48,355 nucleotides of DNA from Chrysophaeum taylorii. Taxonomy: Eukaryota > Sar > Pelagophyceae > Pelagomonadales > Pelagomonadaceae. The stretch lies in assembly GCA_029834535.1 (NCBI GenBank), contig JAQMWT010000184.1, positions 1 through 48,355 of the forward strand, read 5' to 3'. The translations under genes were made by a program, and so were the position numbers. The notes under the pieces were generated by a model. That model was not told the DNA's origin and searched no databases. It saw only the letters and a list, made by a program, of their open reading frames with translations. Shown piece after piece: positions 10,142-18,476 of this stretch. The stretch's first letter is position 1. Each line of letters opens with the position of its first letter.

Positions 10142-11599
10142 CTAGAGGTCCCACTCGTCGTCGTCGTCGTATTCTTCAAAGAGGGTCGGGTCCTCGGGTG
10201 CCCCGCGGCGGGAATAGTCGTCCGCGAAGTTGCGGTCTATATTGGGATCGCCGAAGAGGAGAGGTCGAATGAGTTTCGAGGTGTAGACTCGGTAGGCGAA
10301 AAGGACGGAGGCGACGAGGATTGTGACCTTCCAGGAGGATACGTATGGCAGGTGTTTCTTAGTCGGGGGCGGCGGGTCGCGGGTTTCGTCGGCGTCGAGG
10401 TAGGCCGCGAGGAGCTTGGCGCGGAGATCGTCCTTGGTCTGGCATCCGTCGGTGTCGAGGTTGAGAGTCTTGAGCTCTCGGAGCATGTCGGACATGGAGA
10501 GGGTGTCGAGACGGGCTTGAATGCGACGGCGTTTCGCCGCGGCCTCGGGGTCGTCCTTTTCGAGCTGGAGCTGGTCGAGCAGGTCGAGCACGGCGGGGTC
10601 GGTCAAGTCAATTCCGCGATTTAGGGCGTCTTCGCGCATCTCCTTGGTGGGATTCCGGAAGTCGAGCTTGGGCGGCGTCTCGGCGAGCTTCTGCTTGGCC
10701 GCCTGGATGCCGTCCCGCAGCTCGCGAGCATCGTCGGCGCGGTCGTCTCGCTCGTACTGCGCGAGAAGCCGCTCGGCCGCAGCGAGCTCGGCATCGGGAG
10801 ACGGTCTCTCCGGCTTGTTCTCCGGCTCGGGAGACCTTCGTTTGGCTGTCTCGTTTGCGTCGTAGACTTCCCCGCGATCGAAGAGTCCGTGGTAGGCCTT
10901 CTCGGTCTTCTTGTCACGACTCCTGAGGCGACGGAGCTCGGCGAGCGACGAGCGAACTTCTTTGAGCGCGGGCCCCGCCAAGCGCTCGGCCTCCTCGAGG
11001 TCGGAGATCGCGGCCTCCGTCTCTGTCGTCCCGTGACTCGCGGGCTCGACGAGACACCGTGCGCGCAGGAGAAGGCCCTTGTCCGTGACTCTGAGGCCCA
11101 GCGCCCAGTCGCACGCCTGGCGCGCCGTCGTATACTCCCTCTGCTTGAAGTAGGCTCGCGCGAGGTTGAGGTAGCACGTCATCCGGAACACGAGGATCGT
11201 CTCCTTCTCCCCGTCGGTGTCCCCCAAGAACTCCTCCTCCCGCATGTCGGCGTCGTCGACCGCCTTGTTGCGCCAGTTCGGGTCCGTCGGCGTCGCCCAC
11301 TTGAACAACCCGAGGGCCCACTCGTAGTTCAACCCCGCCTCGAGCCACTTCTTCGACCGCCACTTGGCGTCCGCCTCGTTCTTGTACCGGAAAGCGCACT
11401 GCAGCCGCTCGCCGTACGCGAGCCCTCGCTCGACGCGCTGCTCGTCGCGGACGAACGCCGAGTTTTGGTAAAACTTCGGCCACCTGTCGAACTGCACGCG
11501 GTCCACCTTGTGCATGTGCGTTTTCAGCTTCACCGCCTGTTGCATCAGTACGCTGAACGGCGTCCCGTCGATCTTCGCGTCCATCATGATGTTGATCAA
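10142..11599 (-). CDS. TPR protein with C-terminal membrane anchor
   Basis: A clean 485-codon frame. The N-terminal half is a TPR array of the immunophilin/co-chaperone type (RYKNEADAKWRSKKWLEAGL, FRMTCYLNLARAYFKQREY, ARQACDWALGL, GLLLRARCLV), followed by charged coiled-coil-like helices. Near residues 365-400 a SAP-like motif is seen (MLRELKTLNLDTDGCQTKDD). A single membrane helix (VTILVASVLFAYRVY) lies at about residues 425-440, followed by an acidic tail ending YDDDDEWDL. The layout suggests a tail-anchored co-chaperone on an organelle membrane; the family is not identified. The start could be the Met at residue 1, 5 or 6. Few in-frame problems, so this gene looks intact. Confidence 0.8.
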   Translation of the reverse strand: MINIMMDAKIDGTPFSVLMQQAVKLKTHMHKVDRVQFDRWPKFYQNSAFVRDEQRVERGLAYGERLQCAFRYKNEADAKWRSKKWLEAGLNYEWALGLFKWATPTDPNWRNKAVDDADMREEEFLGDTDGEKETILVFRMTCYLNLARAYFKQREYTTARQACDWALGLRVTDKGLLLRARCLVEPASHGTTETEAAISDLEEAERLAGPALKEVRSSLAELRRLRSRDKKTEKAYHGLFDRGEVYDANETAKRRSPEPENKPERPSPDAELAAAERLLAQYERDDRADDARELRDGIQAAKQKLAETPPKLDFRNPTKEMREDALNRGIDLTDPAVLDLLDQLQLEKDDPEAAAKRRRIQARLDTLSMSDMLRELKTLNLDTDGCQTKDDLRAKLLAAYLDADETRDPPPPTKKHLPYVSSWKVTILVASVLFAYRVYTSKLIRPLLFGDPNIDRNFADDYSRRGAPEDPTLFEEYDDDDEWDL

Positions 11600-12119
11600 A
11601 TAGCCTCCACCAAAAAAAAAAAACCAACCACGACGACGGTTACCACCACTTCTTCACTTTGCTTCATTTTACCACGTGAGGGTTCGTGTTCTCAAAAGGG
11701 AGAAGACCTTTTTTCCCGGTACAGCATTATTATTAACCGGAGCGCGCGATCCGTTGTTACTACAACCGGAGACGAAGGGCTGTTTTCCTTGTTATGACAC
11801 GGACTTTCTACAAGGGTTTAGGTTAACGTAGTATTTGGTGTTTGCTCGTTGTTCACAAACTTCAGTTTGCGGTCAGGGATTTTTTTTTTTTTCTGTGTCA
11901 CGCGGTCGCTGCCCTCCTTTCGACGTTGCACACGCCGGTGACCGTTACAGTTGTCATGTCCCAGCAGGGTGTGTGGCCCAAGAGTTTACGTGAGTTTACG
12001 TGATCACAACGCATAAGAGTGTAACGACGGCACGTTCGAATGGAAATGCGCGGCACGCGGCAGCACGCACGGGCAAATATTCTTCAAGTCAACTCAGTGG
12101 GTTGAGCACATCATTGTCC
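11600..12119. other. Intergenic region
   Basis: Upstream DNA of the TPR gene, with A and T runs (11616-11626, 11880-11893). Nothing else recognised until the hAT relic. Confidence 0.5.
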
Positions 12120-12790
12120 GTCCTGGATTGCGATCAAACAATCCCCGATGATGACGACGTTAAGCGCACACTCGCGAGCAAGACTGTCCGCTAAGAAAGC
12201 CACGGAGTCTGTATGGGCCACGATTCAGCGGCCCGCCGCTGTCCACGACCTCCGCGCCTCGACAGCGACATCGATAGCACCTTCGTTGTCGCCGGAGATG
12301 GGACGGCTGCTTCGCAGGTCGTGTCTAAGCAAGCCAAAGTCATCCAAGTCACTGCTGACAGGTGGGACACTACGCGCCGTGCAAAGCTTATCACCTAGGC
12401 CATCACCAAGCTCATAGTTGGTAGCGCTCTGCCTCCTAGATGCATCGTCCGTTTCCTTTTCTCAATCGAGATGATCAAGGCGCTCAACGGGGCGTACATC
12501 AAGCGCTTGCCCAACAAGTCCGAGACCTTTCGAAGTGCGCACGCGGGCGCCGCGGCCTTTTGAAGAGACCGTACAGCATATCAACAAAGTGTGGATCGCC
12601 ACCGGCAACTACGCTCGAAAACCATTGGCTTCGACGGATTCAAGACCGATGCCGGCACCCGTCGTCGTCGTCGTCGGCACCGAGAGCTGTGGACAAAAGA
12701 CAGCGCTCAAAGCGTGTGTTGATCCCGGCGAGCGCCGCGAGGACGCACATTTCTACAAGGAGCTGAAGAGCGGCGCCGGTGAAGACGATA
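12120..12790 (+). pseudogene. hAT-type transposase relic
   Basis: The plus strand encodes pieces resembling algal hAT transposases (DDE enzymes of cut-and-paste DNA transposons): VIQVTADRWDTTRRAKLIT, then a TAG, then AITKLIVGSALPPRCIV and FSIEMIKALNGAYIKRLPN, which fit the hAT pattern AIAKFI...LPF...F..MLKALNP.Y..P. After frame changes it continues TIGFDGFKTDAG and CGQKTALKACVDPGERREDA. Frames change at least twice. No terminal inverted repeats were identified. It ends where the Copia relic begins on the other strand. Confidence 0.55.
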
Positions 12791-12804
12791 ACGACCACCC
12801 CCCA

Positions 12805-13095
12805 CTGGTGCAAGCAGCTGTCCGAGTGCAGTCGCTTATAGCCGAGCCCGTGGAAGAAAATCGTCAATTTCGTGATTCCAAAGGGAGAGAAATTGCCTAT
12901 CGAGCAGTGTAGGGAGTCCTAGGTATTTCTTGTCTTGAGGGTGATCGAGAAGTGTGATGCCTCGGGGAGCTGGACATAGACAAAGAGCGTCGATGTCCGC
13001 TTGGACGAGCGCGCTGGGAACGGAACGTCAGCGTGGTACACGGGCAGTTTCTTGTAACTAGCAATGGCTAGGATAATTCTGATGACTATCTATCA
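12805..13095 (-). pseudogene. Copia reverse transcriptase fragment
   Basis: Minus strand reads ILAIASYKKLPVYHADVP then VYVQLPEASHF, and further on FFHGLGYKRLHSDSCLH. These match, in the same order, the RT of the Copia element at 27.1-27.6 kb (LAIAAYKQLPVYHADVP, VYVQLPDGIKL, FFRSLGYKRLHSDSCLY). Roughly 50 codons of the source RT are missing between the two blocks, and indels break the frame. It is an old, internally deleted copy of the same or a closely related family. Confidence 0.75.
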
Positions 13096-13165
13096 GAGTG
13101 GCCAGGGGACTGAACGTCAGAGAGAGAGAATTTCTCCCAGTAACAAATCAAAGCACAACAAGTTC

Positions 13166-13209
13166 ATCTAACTAACTAACTAACTAACGAACTACTTAGT
13201 TAGTTAGAT
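13166..13209. repeat. CTAA/TTAG inverted tetranucleotide run
   Basis: A (CTAA)n run meets a (TTAG)n run head to head, so the segment can fold on itself. The TTAG tetranucleotide is also the tail of the SINE family at 25.1 and 30.8 kb, so this may be what remains of two SINE tails. No SINE body is visible next to it. Confidence 0.5.
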
Positions 13210-13239
13210 CACTCGCCACAAACCCGCTGGTTGTTTGGA

Positions 13240-14266
13240 TTTGACAAGTGCAGGCCAGTAAGTTCACCTACTCCCAATCTCTAACCCCAGTAAGTTCACC
13301 TGGTCCCAGTAAGTTTCATATAAGTTCACCTGGTCAGTAAGTTCACCTAGCTCACACCAACTCCTTTGAGCTCGTCGCTCTCGCCTCCGCCAATCTAAGC
13401 TGCTTTGATCCGCACGCGCCGCCAACCTTTGAGTTTACTCTAAAAACCCTTTACTCTAAAAACCCCAGTATGTTCACCTGGTCCCAGTTTCACCTGGTCA
13501 CTCAGCTCACCTAGTCCCAATCTCCAACCCCAGTAAGTTCACCTGGTCCCAGTAAGTTCACCTACAGTGCGCGTATAGACGCCGTGAGGGGGCTTATCGG
13601 TATTGCGCAGCACGTGTGGGGTAGGGTGGAGTCGTCGACCCAGAAGAGGATATCCTCGGGGTTGCCAATCGAGAGAGAGCCACGTAGAACTGGACGTGGC
13701 AGAAGACGGGCTTCGCCAAGAGGACCTCGCGGGGCGTCTGGCCCTGGCTCTTGTTGATCGTTTGGCGTAGGCGGGCCTTAAGCGATACAGGTTGGAGGAG
13801 CCTCGGTGACAACGACACGATCGATCATGTATCTGGTACCGTTGCAGTGGCCGTGCGACGGGTCGAGGTTGCGAAGACTTTAAGCTCGCGATCAAAGTCA
13901 GCATGCCGTTGGTTGTCAGGGAGTTCAAAACTCGACTCTTGAGAGCGAGGCGTCGTCTTCCGACCCAACCTAGTCGGCCGAAAAGAACTCCGACGCCTCG
14001 TCTCCGGGAAAAAAAGGCCGCGGTCATGCGCGCGTTGTCAGCATCGACAACATCGTTTCGACGGGGCGTGAGAATGGCGCGCCGAAAGAGCCGCCGCGGG
14101 TCGTGGAAATAGTCTGCGAGGTCGCCGTAGACGGCTTGGAGGATCACTGTCTGTCTTTAAATGTCGACTGCTAAGACGGGGGGGTGTGTGTGGGGATCAC
14201 TGTCTGGCTCTCGCGCCTACCTGATCCTTACTCTCACGCCTATATGATCCTTACCCTAAATCGAGG
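13240..14266 (-). mobile_element. Helitron 3' half with longest helicase remnant
   Basis: On the minus strand this reads through the C-terminal third of a Pif1-like Helitron helicase: VYGDLADYFHDP, RAILTPRRNDVVDADNARM, LNSLTTNGM, LRNLDPSHGHCNGTRYMID, QTINKSQGQTPREV, KPVFCHVQFYVALSRLAT. Frames change several times, so it is not functional. Distal to it are the GTGAACTTACTGG iterons (13258-13330 and 13468-13565 on the plus strand as the complement), and the terminus ACTGGCCTGCACTTG at 13246-13260. A 40-base LINE stump (14154-14193) interrupts it and a larger LINE piece sits at its upstream edge. Confidence 0.8.
14154..14193 (-). mobile_element. 40-bp LINE 3' stump with 13-bp target duplication
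   Basis: The bases are the reverse complement of the 3' end of the LINE at 14282-14756 (shared CTTAGCAGTCGACATTTAAA). They are flanked by perfect direct repeats GGATCACTGTCTG at 14141-14153 and 14194-14206. The Helitron copy at 9.15 kb has the same site with a single copy, which shows the empty state. This is an extreme 5' truncation typical of target-primed reverse transcription. Confidence 0.8.
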
Positions 14267-14281
14267 GACAGACAAACAAAC

Positions 14282-14756
14282 CTCGTCTTTGGTGCCTTCG
14301 GTGAGGCCAGCGCGGCGTGCCACGCTCTCGCCCAAACATGCGCAGAGCGCATCGCTGCGCGAACCTGGGTGACAAGCGGCTGCGCCAACTTCACAGAGGC
14401 AAAGGCGGCCCAAACTCGCCGCATCTACCGTGAGTGGGGGATCGCCAACGCATTAGGCCGGGCTCGCTGTGCCCTCACCGCCCTCACCCATGTCGCCGCC
14501 TCGGGGAACCCCGCCCAGGCCGCCCGATCCCAGCAGGACGTCACCCTTCGTCGCACATACGTCCGGCGGCAGCATGCGTACGACCTACGGGCGGGGCCCG
14601 TCCTCTCTTCGCCTGCCCCACACCTCGGCGATGACCCCGACTAGGTCCCGCGTACTTATCTCCGCCCGTCAGGCACATCCCTCCTACCCCACAAACCCAC
14701 CCACATCCTTCATGCTCCCCACACACACCCCCCCCTCTTAGCAGTCGACATTTAAA
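14282..14756 (+). mobile_element. 5'-truncated LINE with PD-(D/E)xK-protein C-terminus
   Basis: Starts inside a coding region, LVFGAFGEASAACHALAQT, continuing in the same frame through AKAAQTRRIYREWGI to LGDDPD and a TAG at 14642, then a C-rich 3' UTR and the end ACATTTAAA. Flanked by perfect 15-bp direct repeats GACAGACAAACAAAC at 14267-14281 and 14757-14771. The protein part resembles the last domain of the ORF at 40.4-41.3 kb (FGPVLGFVGGNFAEGSDNLH, then AAQTTRLYRRL). Only the 3' end of the element is present, as usual for LINE-type insertions. Confidence 0.75.
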
Positions 14757-14810
14757 GACAGACAAACAAACAGACAGACAAACAAACAAACATCTGTCGA
14801 TTAGTAGTTA

Positions 14811-15017
14811 GGATTCCTTACGTCAATGACGCCAGTCCCTCCTTCTGACAAACAGCCGAAAGGGGGTTCTTCTTACTGAAGAAATTCAGTCTCAAGAGTT
14901 AGGATGAAATTCAGTCTCAAGAGTTAGGATTCCTTACGTCAATGACGCCAGTCCCTCCTTCTGACAAACAGCCGAAAGGGGGTTCTTCTTACTGAAGAAA
15001 GTCAGTCTCAAGAAAGT
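14811..15017. repeat. 116-bp tandem duplication with nested 25-bp duplication
   Basis: The unit starting GGATTCCTTACGTCAATGAC at 14811 recurs at 14927 almost unchanged. Inside the first copy, GAAATTCAGTCTCAAGAGTT plus 5 more bases is itself repeated (14881-14905, 14906-14930). No coding potential. Confidence 0.9.
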
Positions 15018-15379
15018 CTTGATTCCATGCATATGATGGTAACAAGCATGACAACAAGTAATGCTGGAACAATTTTCGCAAGTTGCGCAACGCCCAAGAT
15101 AAGGCAGGTGGATTCTCTTTCTTTGGCGAAGCTAAGAGCACGTGATTACAAGGAAGCACGAGAGGCCTTGTTGCTTCTCCACCTTGGGTGGGAGGAGTGT
15201 GGCATCACCAAAGAGACGTCTTGCGTTGCCTGCACGTCTATCAAACCACGAGGTGGTTGAAACCGCAAATTGTTTTCTCGGTTGCTAAAGTTCGGCTCCA
15301 TTGGAGACGACGACGACGGCGTGGGTACCACCACCACCACCACCACCACCGCCACTTTCATTCAATAAAGAGTTCTCGT
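15018..15379. other. Intergenic, ACC microsatellite
   Basis: Nothing recognised apart from an (ACC)n run at about 15327-15350 and a CTTGCGTT/ACGTCT-rich stretch. The short frames here look random. Confidence 0.5.
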
Positions 15380-16642
15380 TCATATTTCGGGGGGGGGAAC
15401 TTCCTCCTTCTCCTCTGCCCCAAGATCCCCCTCCTCCCGGGCCGCCGGGGGCAGGGGGCTCTTCTGGATCTCGATCTCGCCGCTCTCCGAAGACAGGGGC
15501 GGAGGACCCGAAGACGAGTCCTCGGATCCCGCCGCGGCGAGGGCGTCGTGCCACCGGAAGAGGATGGCATAGGTGTGGGGGGTCGCGATAACCGCGAGCG
15601 TCGCATAGGCCCACGTGATCGCGAGACGCGCGTAGCGGCCGCGTTCGTTTGGCTCGCATACGAAGGCGGTCGCGCAATTCTCGAAGGACCACCCGACCAC
15701 CAAGGCCAACCCATTCGTCAAAAGGACAATGTGCTGATTGGCGCGGTGCGCGAGGCGCCGAAAACGCACCGGATCACTGTCGCAAATATTCGACGCCCGG
15801 TGAAGCTTAACCCTGATAATCAGCGCGGACGCGACGACGTCGACGGGGACTTCAATCAGTTGCCTGTCGACCTCGCCAACGCGGAGCGGCCTCAAAATGG
15901 CAGAGACCGAGTTGGCTATCCCCCACGCGACGACGATCGACCAGAGCGCCGACGTGAAGCGATGGATGCGAAGCTTTGCCGCGTCGGGGGCTGGAACGAG
16001 GCTCGAGGCGAGGCGCGAGAGCACGTCGACAACGTCCATGAAGCGCGTGGCGAGCCACATGAGGACGCAGGTAACGACAGCGGACCACACCACGCCCCCA
16101 GTCGCAAAGAGGGTCTCAAACACCTCCTTGAGGCAGTAGCCGGCGACTACGCCGAGGATAGCGACGCGCGCTTCGGTTCGCTCGGTGTCCGTGCCGCGTT
16201 TGACAAAATAGAACAAGACGAACCCCAACGCGAAGACGCTCGTGGCACTCACGAGTTGCGCGAGAAAATAACTCAGCGAAAACGTCCACCACGCAACGAG
16301 GACCAGAGCTTGCGTGAAGTCGGAAGACGCCCAAGCGGCGACCTCCACCTTGAGCTCCTCAAACCCGCGCCTCTCCAGACTAATAACGGCATCTTCGTCG
16401 ACGGCGCGTCGGACGAGGGCCCATCGGGTCGAGACCGTCGCCACGACGAACCGCGACAACAGGAGGGTCGCCGCACTCACCTGAACTCGTCCCGTCTCGC
16501 GGAACTCGCACCACGACCGTTGCCGCGATAACGTCAAAGTCAGCCACGTCTTGCTCAAGGCCCCCGACAACGACGTCGCCCCGAAGGTCACGAAAGCCTT
16601 GGCCACGAACTGGAGCGTCAGGAGCTTCGACCGCCTGCCCAT
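15380..16642 (-). CDS. Multipass membrane protein, unknown family
   Basis: A clean 420-codon frame from the Met at 16642 (MGRRSKLLTLQFVAKAF). An upstream in-frame Met at 16780 exists, but the preceding residues look like UTR. About eight hydrophobic segments can be seen, for example LVLVAWWTFSLSYFLAQLVS, VFALGFVLFYFV, VVWSAVVTCVLMWLA, ALWSIVVAWGIANSV, LALVVGWSFENCATAF and LAITWAYATLAVIA. The C-terminus is a Pro/Glu-rich hydrophilic tail (PPLSSESGEIEIQKSP), probably cytosolic. I do not recognise the family. It is divergent from the PAPS transporter, about 200 bases between starts, so a shared promoter is likely. Confidence 0.75.
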   Translation of the reverse strand: MGRRSKLLTLQFVAKAFVTFGATSLSGALSKTWLTLTLSRQRSWCEFRETGRVQVSAATLLLSRFVVATVSTRWALVRRAVDEDAVISLERRGFEELKVEVAAWASSDFTQALVLVAWWTFSLSYFLAQLVSATSVFALGFVLFYFVKRGTDTERTEARVAILGVVAGYCLKEVFETLFATGGVVWSAVVTCVLMWLATRFMDVVDVLSRLASSLVPAPDAAKLRIHRFTSALWSIVVAWGIANSVSAILRPLRVGEVDRQLIEVPVDVVASALIIRVKLHRASNICDSDPVRFRRLAHRANQHIVLLTNGLALVVGWSFENCATAFVCEPNERGRYARLAITWAYATLAVIATPHTYAILFRWHDALAAAGSEDSSSGPPPLSSESGEIEIQKSPLPPAAREEGDLGAEEKEEVPPPEI

Positions 16643-16840
16643 TCCTCGTTTGCCACAACAAGGGTTTTTGATTACAAATACACAACGTCTGATGCTGTTG
16701 AGACGGTTTAGGAATGGAGTCGTACGCTGGTGACTGCCTGTGTGAAGGCAGTGGGGTAAGTGTTGGTGTGTCGTGGTCACCCCGAATCGAATCGAGTCAA
16801 GTCGCCGGCCGGCTCCGCCTCCTCTCCTAGGGGGTGGTGG
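16643..16840. promoter_or_regulatory. Shared divergent promoter region
   Basis: About 200 bases separate the starts of two genes that point away from each other. It must hold both promoters, perhaps as one bidirectional element. No specific factor site is identified. Confidence 0.45.
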
Positions 16841-17929
16841 ATGCGAAGGAGCTGCGAGCAGGCGATGAACCGCGTGAGCAAACAGCAGACATCAAGCAGC
16901 GGGGAAGAGGTAGAATCGCTGAGCCTGAAAGATGAGGTGTCGCTTGCACCGCCCCCATTGCCCGCCGAGTCGTTTCAGGCCAAGGGGTTGAAGCTCGCTG
17001 CGTGCTTCTTCGGGCTCCAGGGGAGCTACGTGACGTGGGGGTTTATCCAGGAGAAGGTGATGACGCACCGATACGAGAGCGGAACGTTCTTTCCGTCGAC
17101 GGTGTTTCTCGTGTGCGCGAACCGGGCGCTCGCGCTCGTCGTCGCCGGGGTGCTCATGGCCTACAAATCAAACATTCTCCGGCAGCCCGCGGCCCGCGCC
17201 CCGTTTTACCAGTTTTCACCCTGCTCGATCAGCAACATCATATCCTCGTGGGCCCAGTACGAGTGCCTCAAGTACGTATCCTTCCCGACGCAAACGCTGT
17301 TTAAGTCGTCGAAAATTATTCCAGTTATGCTCGTCGGCAAAATCTTCCACAAAAAGTCGTATCCCTGGGTCGAGTACGTCGAAGCCCTCGGAATTACCCT
17401 CGGCGTCGCGGTCTTCATGCTGACGGAACACAATAAAAGCCGACATTCGGGCGCTCAGCGCGACGATTCTATTCTTGGCGTCATGATTCTCTCGCTCTAC
17501 GTCTTCTGCGACTCGTTCACCTCGCAGTGGCAAGATCGCGTCTACAAGACCTTCCACGTCGACCAGTACGCCATGATGTTTGGCGTCAACTTCTGGAGTT
17601 TATTGTTCTGCACCGCCAGCTTGGTTTCCACCGGCGACATGGCCGCCTCGCTCCGCTTCCTCAAGCTTAACCCCACGGCTCTCCTCAACGTCCTCACCTT
17701 GTCCTTCACCTCCGCCACCGGCCAGCTCTTCATCTTTTATACCATCAAAAAGTTCGGTCCCATCGTCTTCACCATCATGATGACCACCCGCCAGATGATC
17801 TCCCTTACCGTATCCTGCATCGTCTTCGGACACCCCCTCCCGCCCGCGGCCATCCTCGGCACTTTGATCGTCTTCACCGTCCTCTTTTACCGCACCAAGC
17901 GCAAGTACGACGCCGTCGCCCGAAACTAG
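16841..17929 (+). CDS. Golgi PAPS transporter-like (SLC35B2/B3 type)
   Basis: Nucleotide-sugar-transporter-fold protein that most likely carries the sulfate donor PAPS into the Golgi lumen. Family marks: LQGSYVTWGFIQEKVMT, TLFKSSKIIPVMLVGKIF, FCDSFTSQWQDRVYK, YAMMFGVNFWSLLF, GQLFIFYTIKKFGPIVFTIM, RQMISLTVSCIVFGHPLP and a Lys/Arg-rich C-terminus (RTKRKYDAVARN). About ten membrane helices, as in the family. Two starts are possible, 16841 and 16865; the N-terminal 45 residues are hydrophilic. The frame is intact. Immediately downstream on the same strand are two Tyr-rich secreted proteins. Other UDP-sugar carriers of the same superfamily are a weaker alternative. Confidence 0.85.
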   Translation: MRRSCEQAMNRVSKQQTSSSGEEVESLSLKDEVSLAPPPLPAESFQAKGLKLAACFFGLQGSYVTWGFIQEKVMTHRYESGTFFPSTVFLVCANRALALVVAGVLMAYKSNILRQPAARAPFYQFSPCSISNIISSWAQYECLKYVSFPTQTLFKSSKIIPVMLVGKIFHKKSYPWVEYVEALGITLGVAVFMLTEHNKSRHSGAQRDDSILGVMILSLYVFCDSFTSQWQDRVYKTFHVDQYAMMFGVNFWSLLFCTASLVSTGDMAASLRFLKLNPTALLNVLTLSFTSATGQLFIFYTIKKFGPIVFTIMMTTRQMISLTVSCIVFGHPLPPAAILGTLIVFTVLFYRTKRKYDAVARN

Positions 17930-18476
17930 CGACTTTCCTCCCTCCCTCCCTCCCTCCCTCCCTCCCTTGGACGAGCACCCGGACGGGCCGTCGTCTCTTC
18001 TTCCTCTTGTAACTTCCGAACTGCCTCCCTTCCTTCCTTCAATCCTTTGGGTTTTCGACTGCAATCAGCCTATCTTTCAATCTCGAGGTCGGTCGGTGGA
18101 CTTGATAATTTTGGAGTCGATACTATGAGTATGTATACCGGCCCAAAGGGTCTCTTCTTAATGTACTCGAACGCTTTCCTCGTGCGACATCTAGCGCGGA
18201 AGAATCTCGTCTGGCAAACCGCGCGTCTTACCGCTCGTCGAAGATCCTGCGATCCCTCGCCCTCCTCATTGGACAGATGTCGTCGATTCCAACCAAAGAT
18301 TGATCGTTGGCGGAGAATGAGCAGCCGTTGGCTCAGACCTTGGACGACGTGGGCTTGATTCGTATTCCAAAAGATTCGTGACCAACCGTCACCCGGATAC
18401 ATCAAAATATTCAGGGAAAAAAGTAGTCAACATTTTTACTACTTTTTTTATTACTCGTGGCAAAAAAGGCTACTCA
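17930..18476. repeat. Intergenic with CCTC microsatellite
   Basis: A (CCTC)n run at about 17936-17968 lies just after the PAPS transporter stop, probably in its 3' UTR. The rest up to the next start has no supported gene; T-rich DNA at 18430-18455 precedes the secreted-protein start. Confidence 0.75.

Noticed and set aside
10889..11797. Plus-strand ORF of 302 codons.
   Set aside because: Lies opposite the TPR gene, whose protein has clear repeats; the plus frame is Arg/Leu/Val-rich and ends in low-complexity sequence.
14153..14760. A TIR transposon or MITE with 24-bp perfect ends (TGTCTTTAAATGTCGACTGCTAAG).
   Set aside because: The two ends are 3' termini of two separate LINE insertions in opposite orientation; each has its own target duplication (13 and 15 bp) and the Helitron copy at 9.1 kb shows both sites empty.
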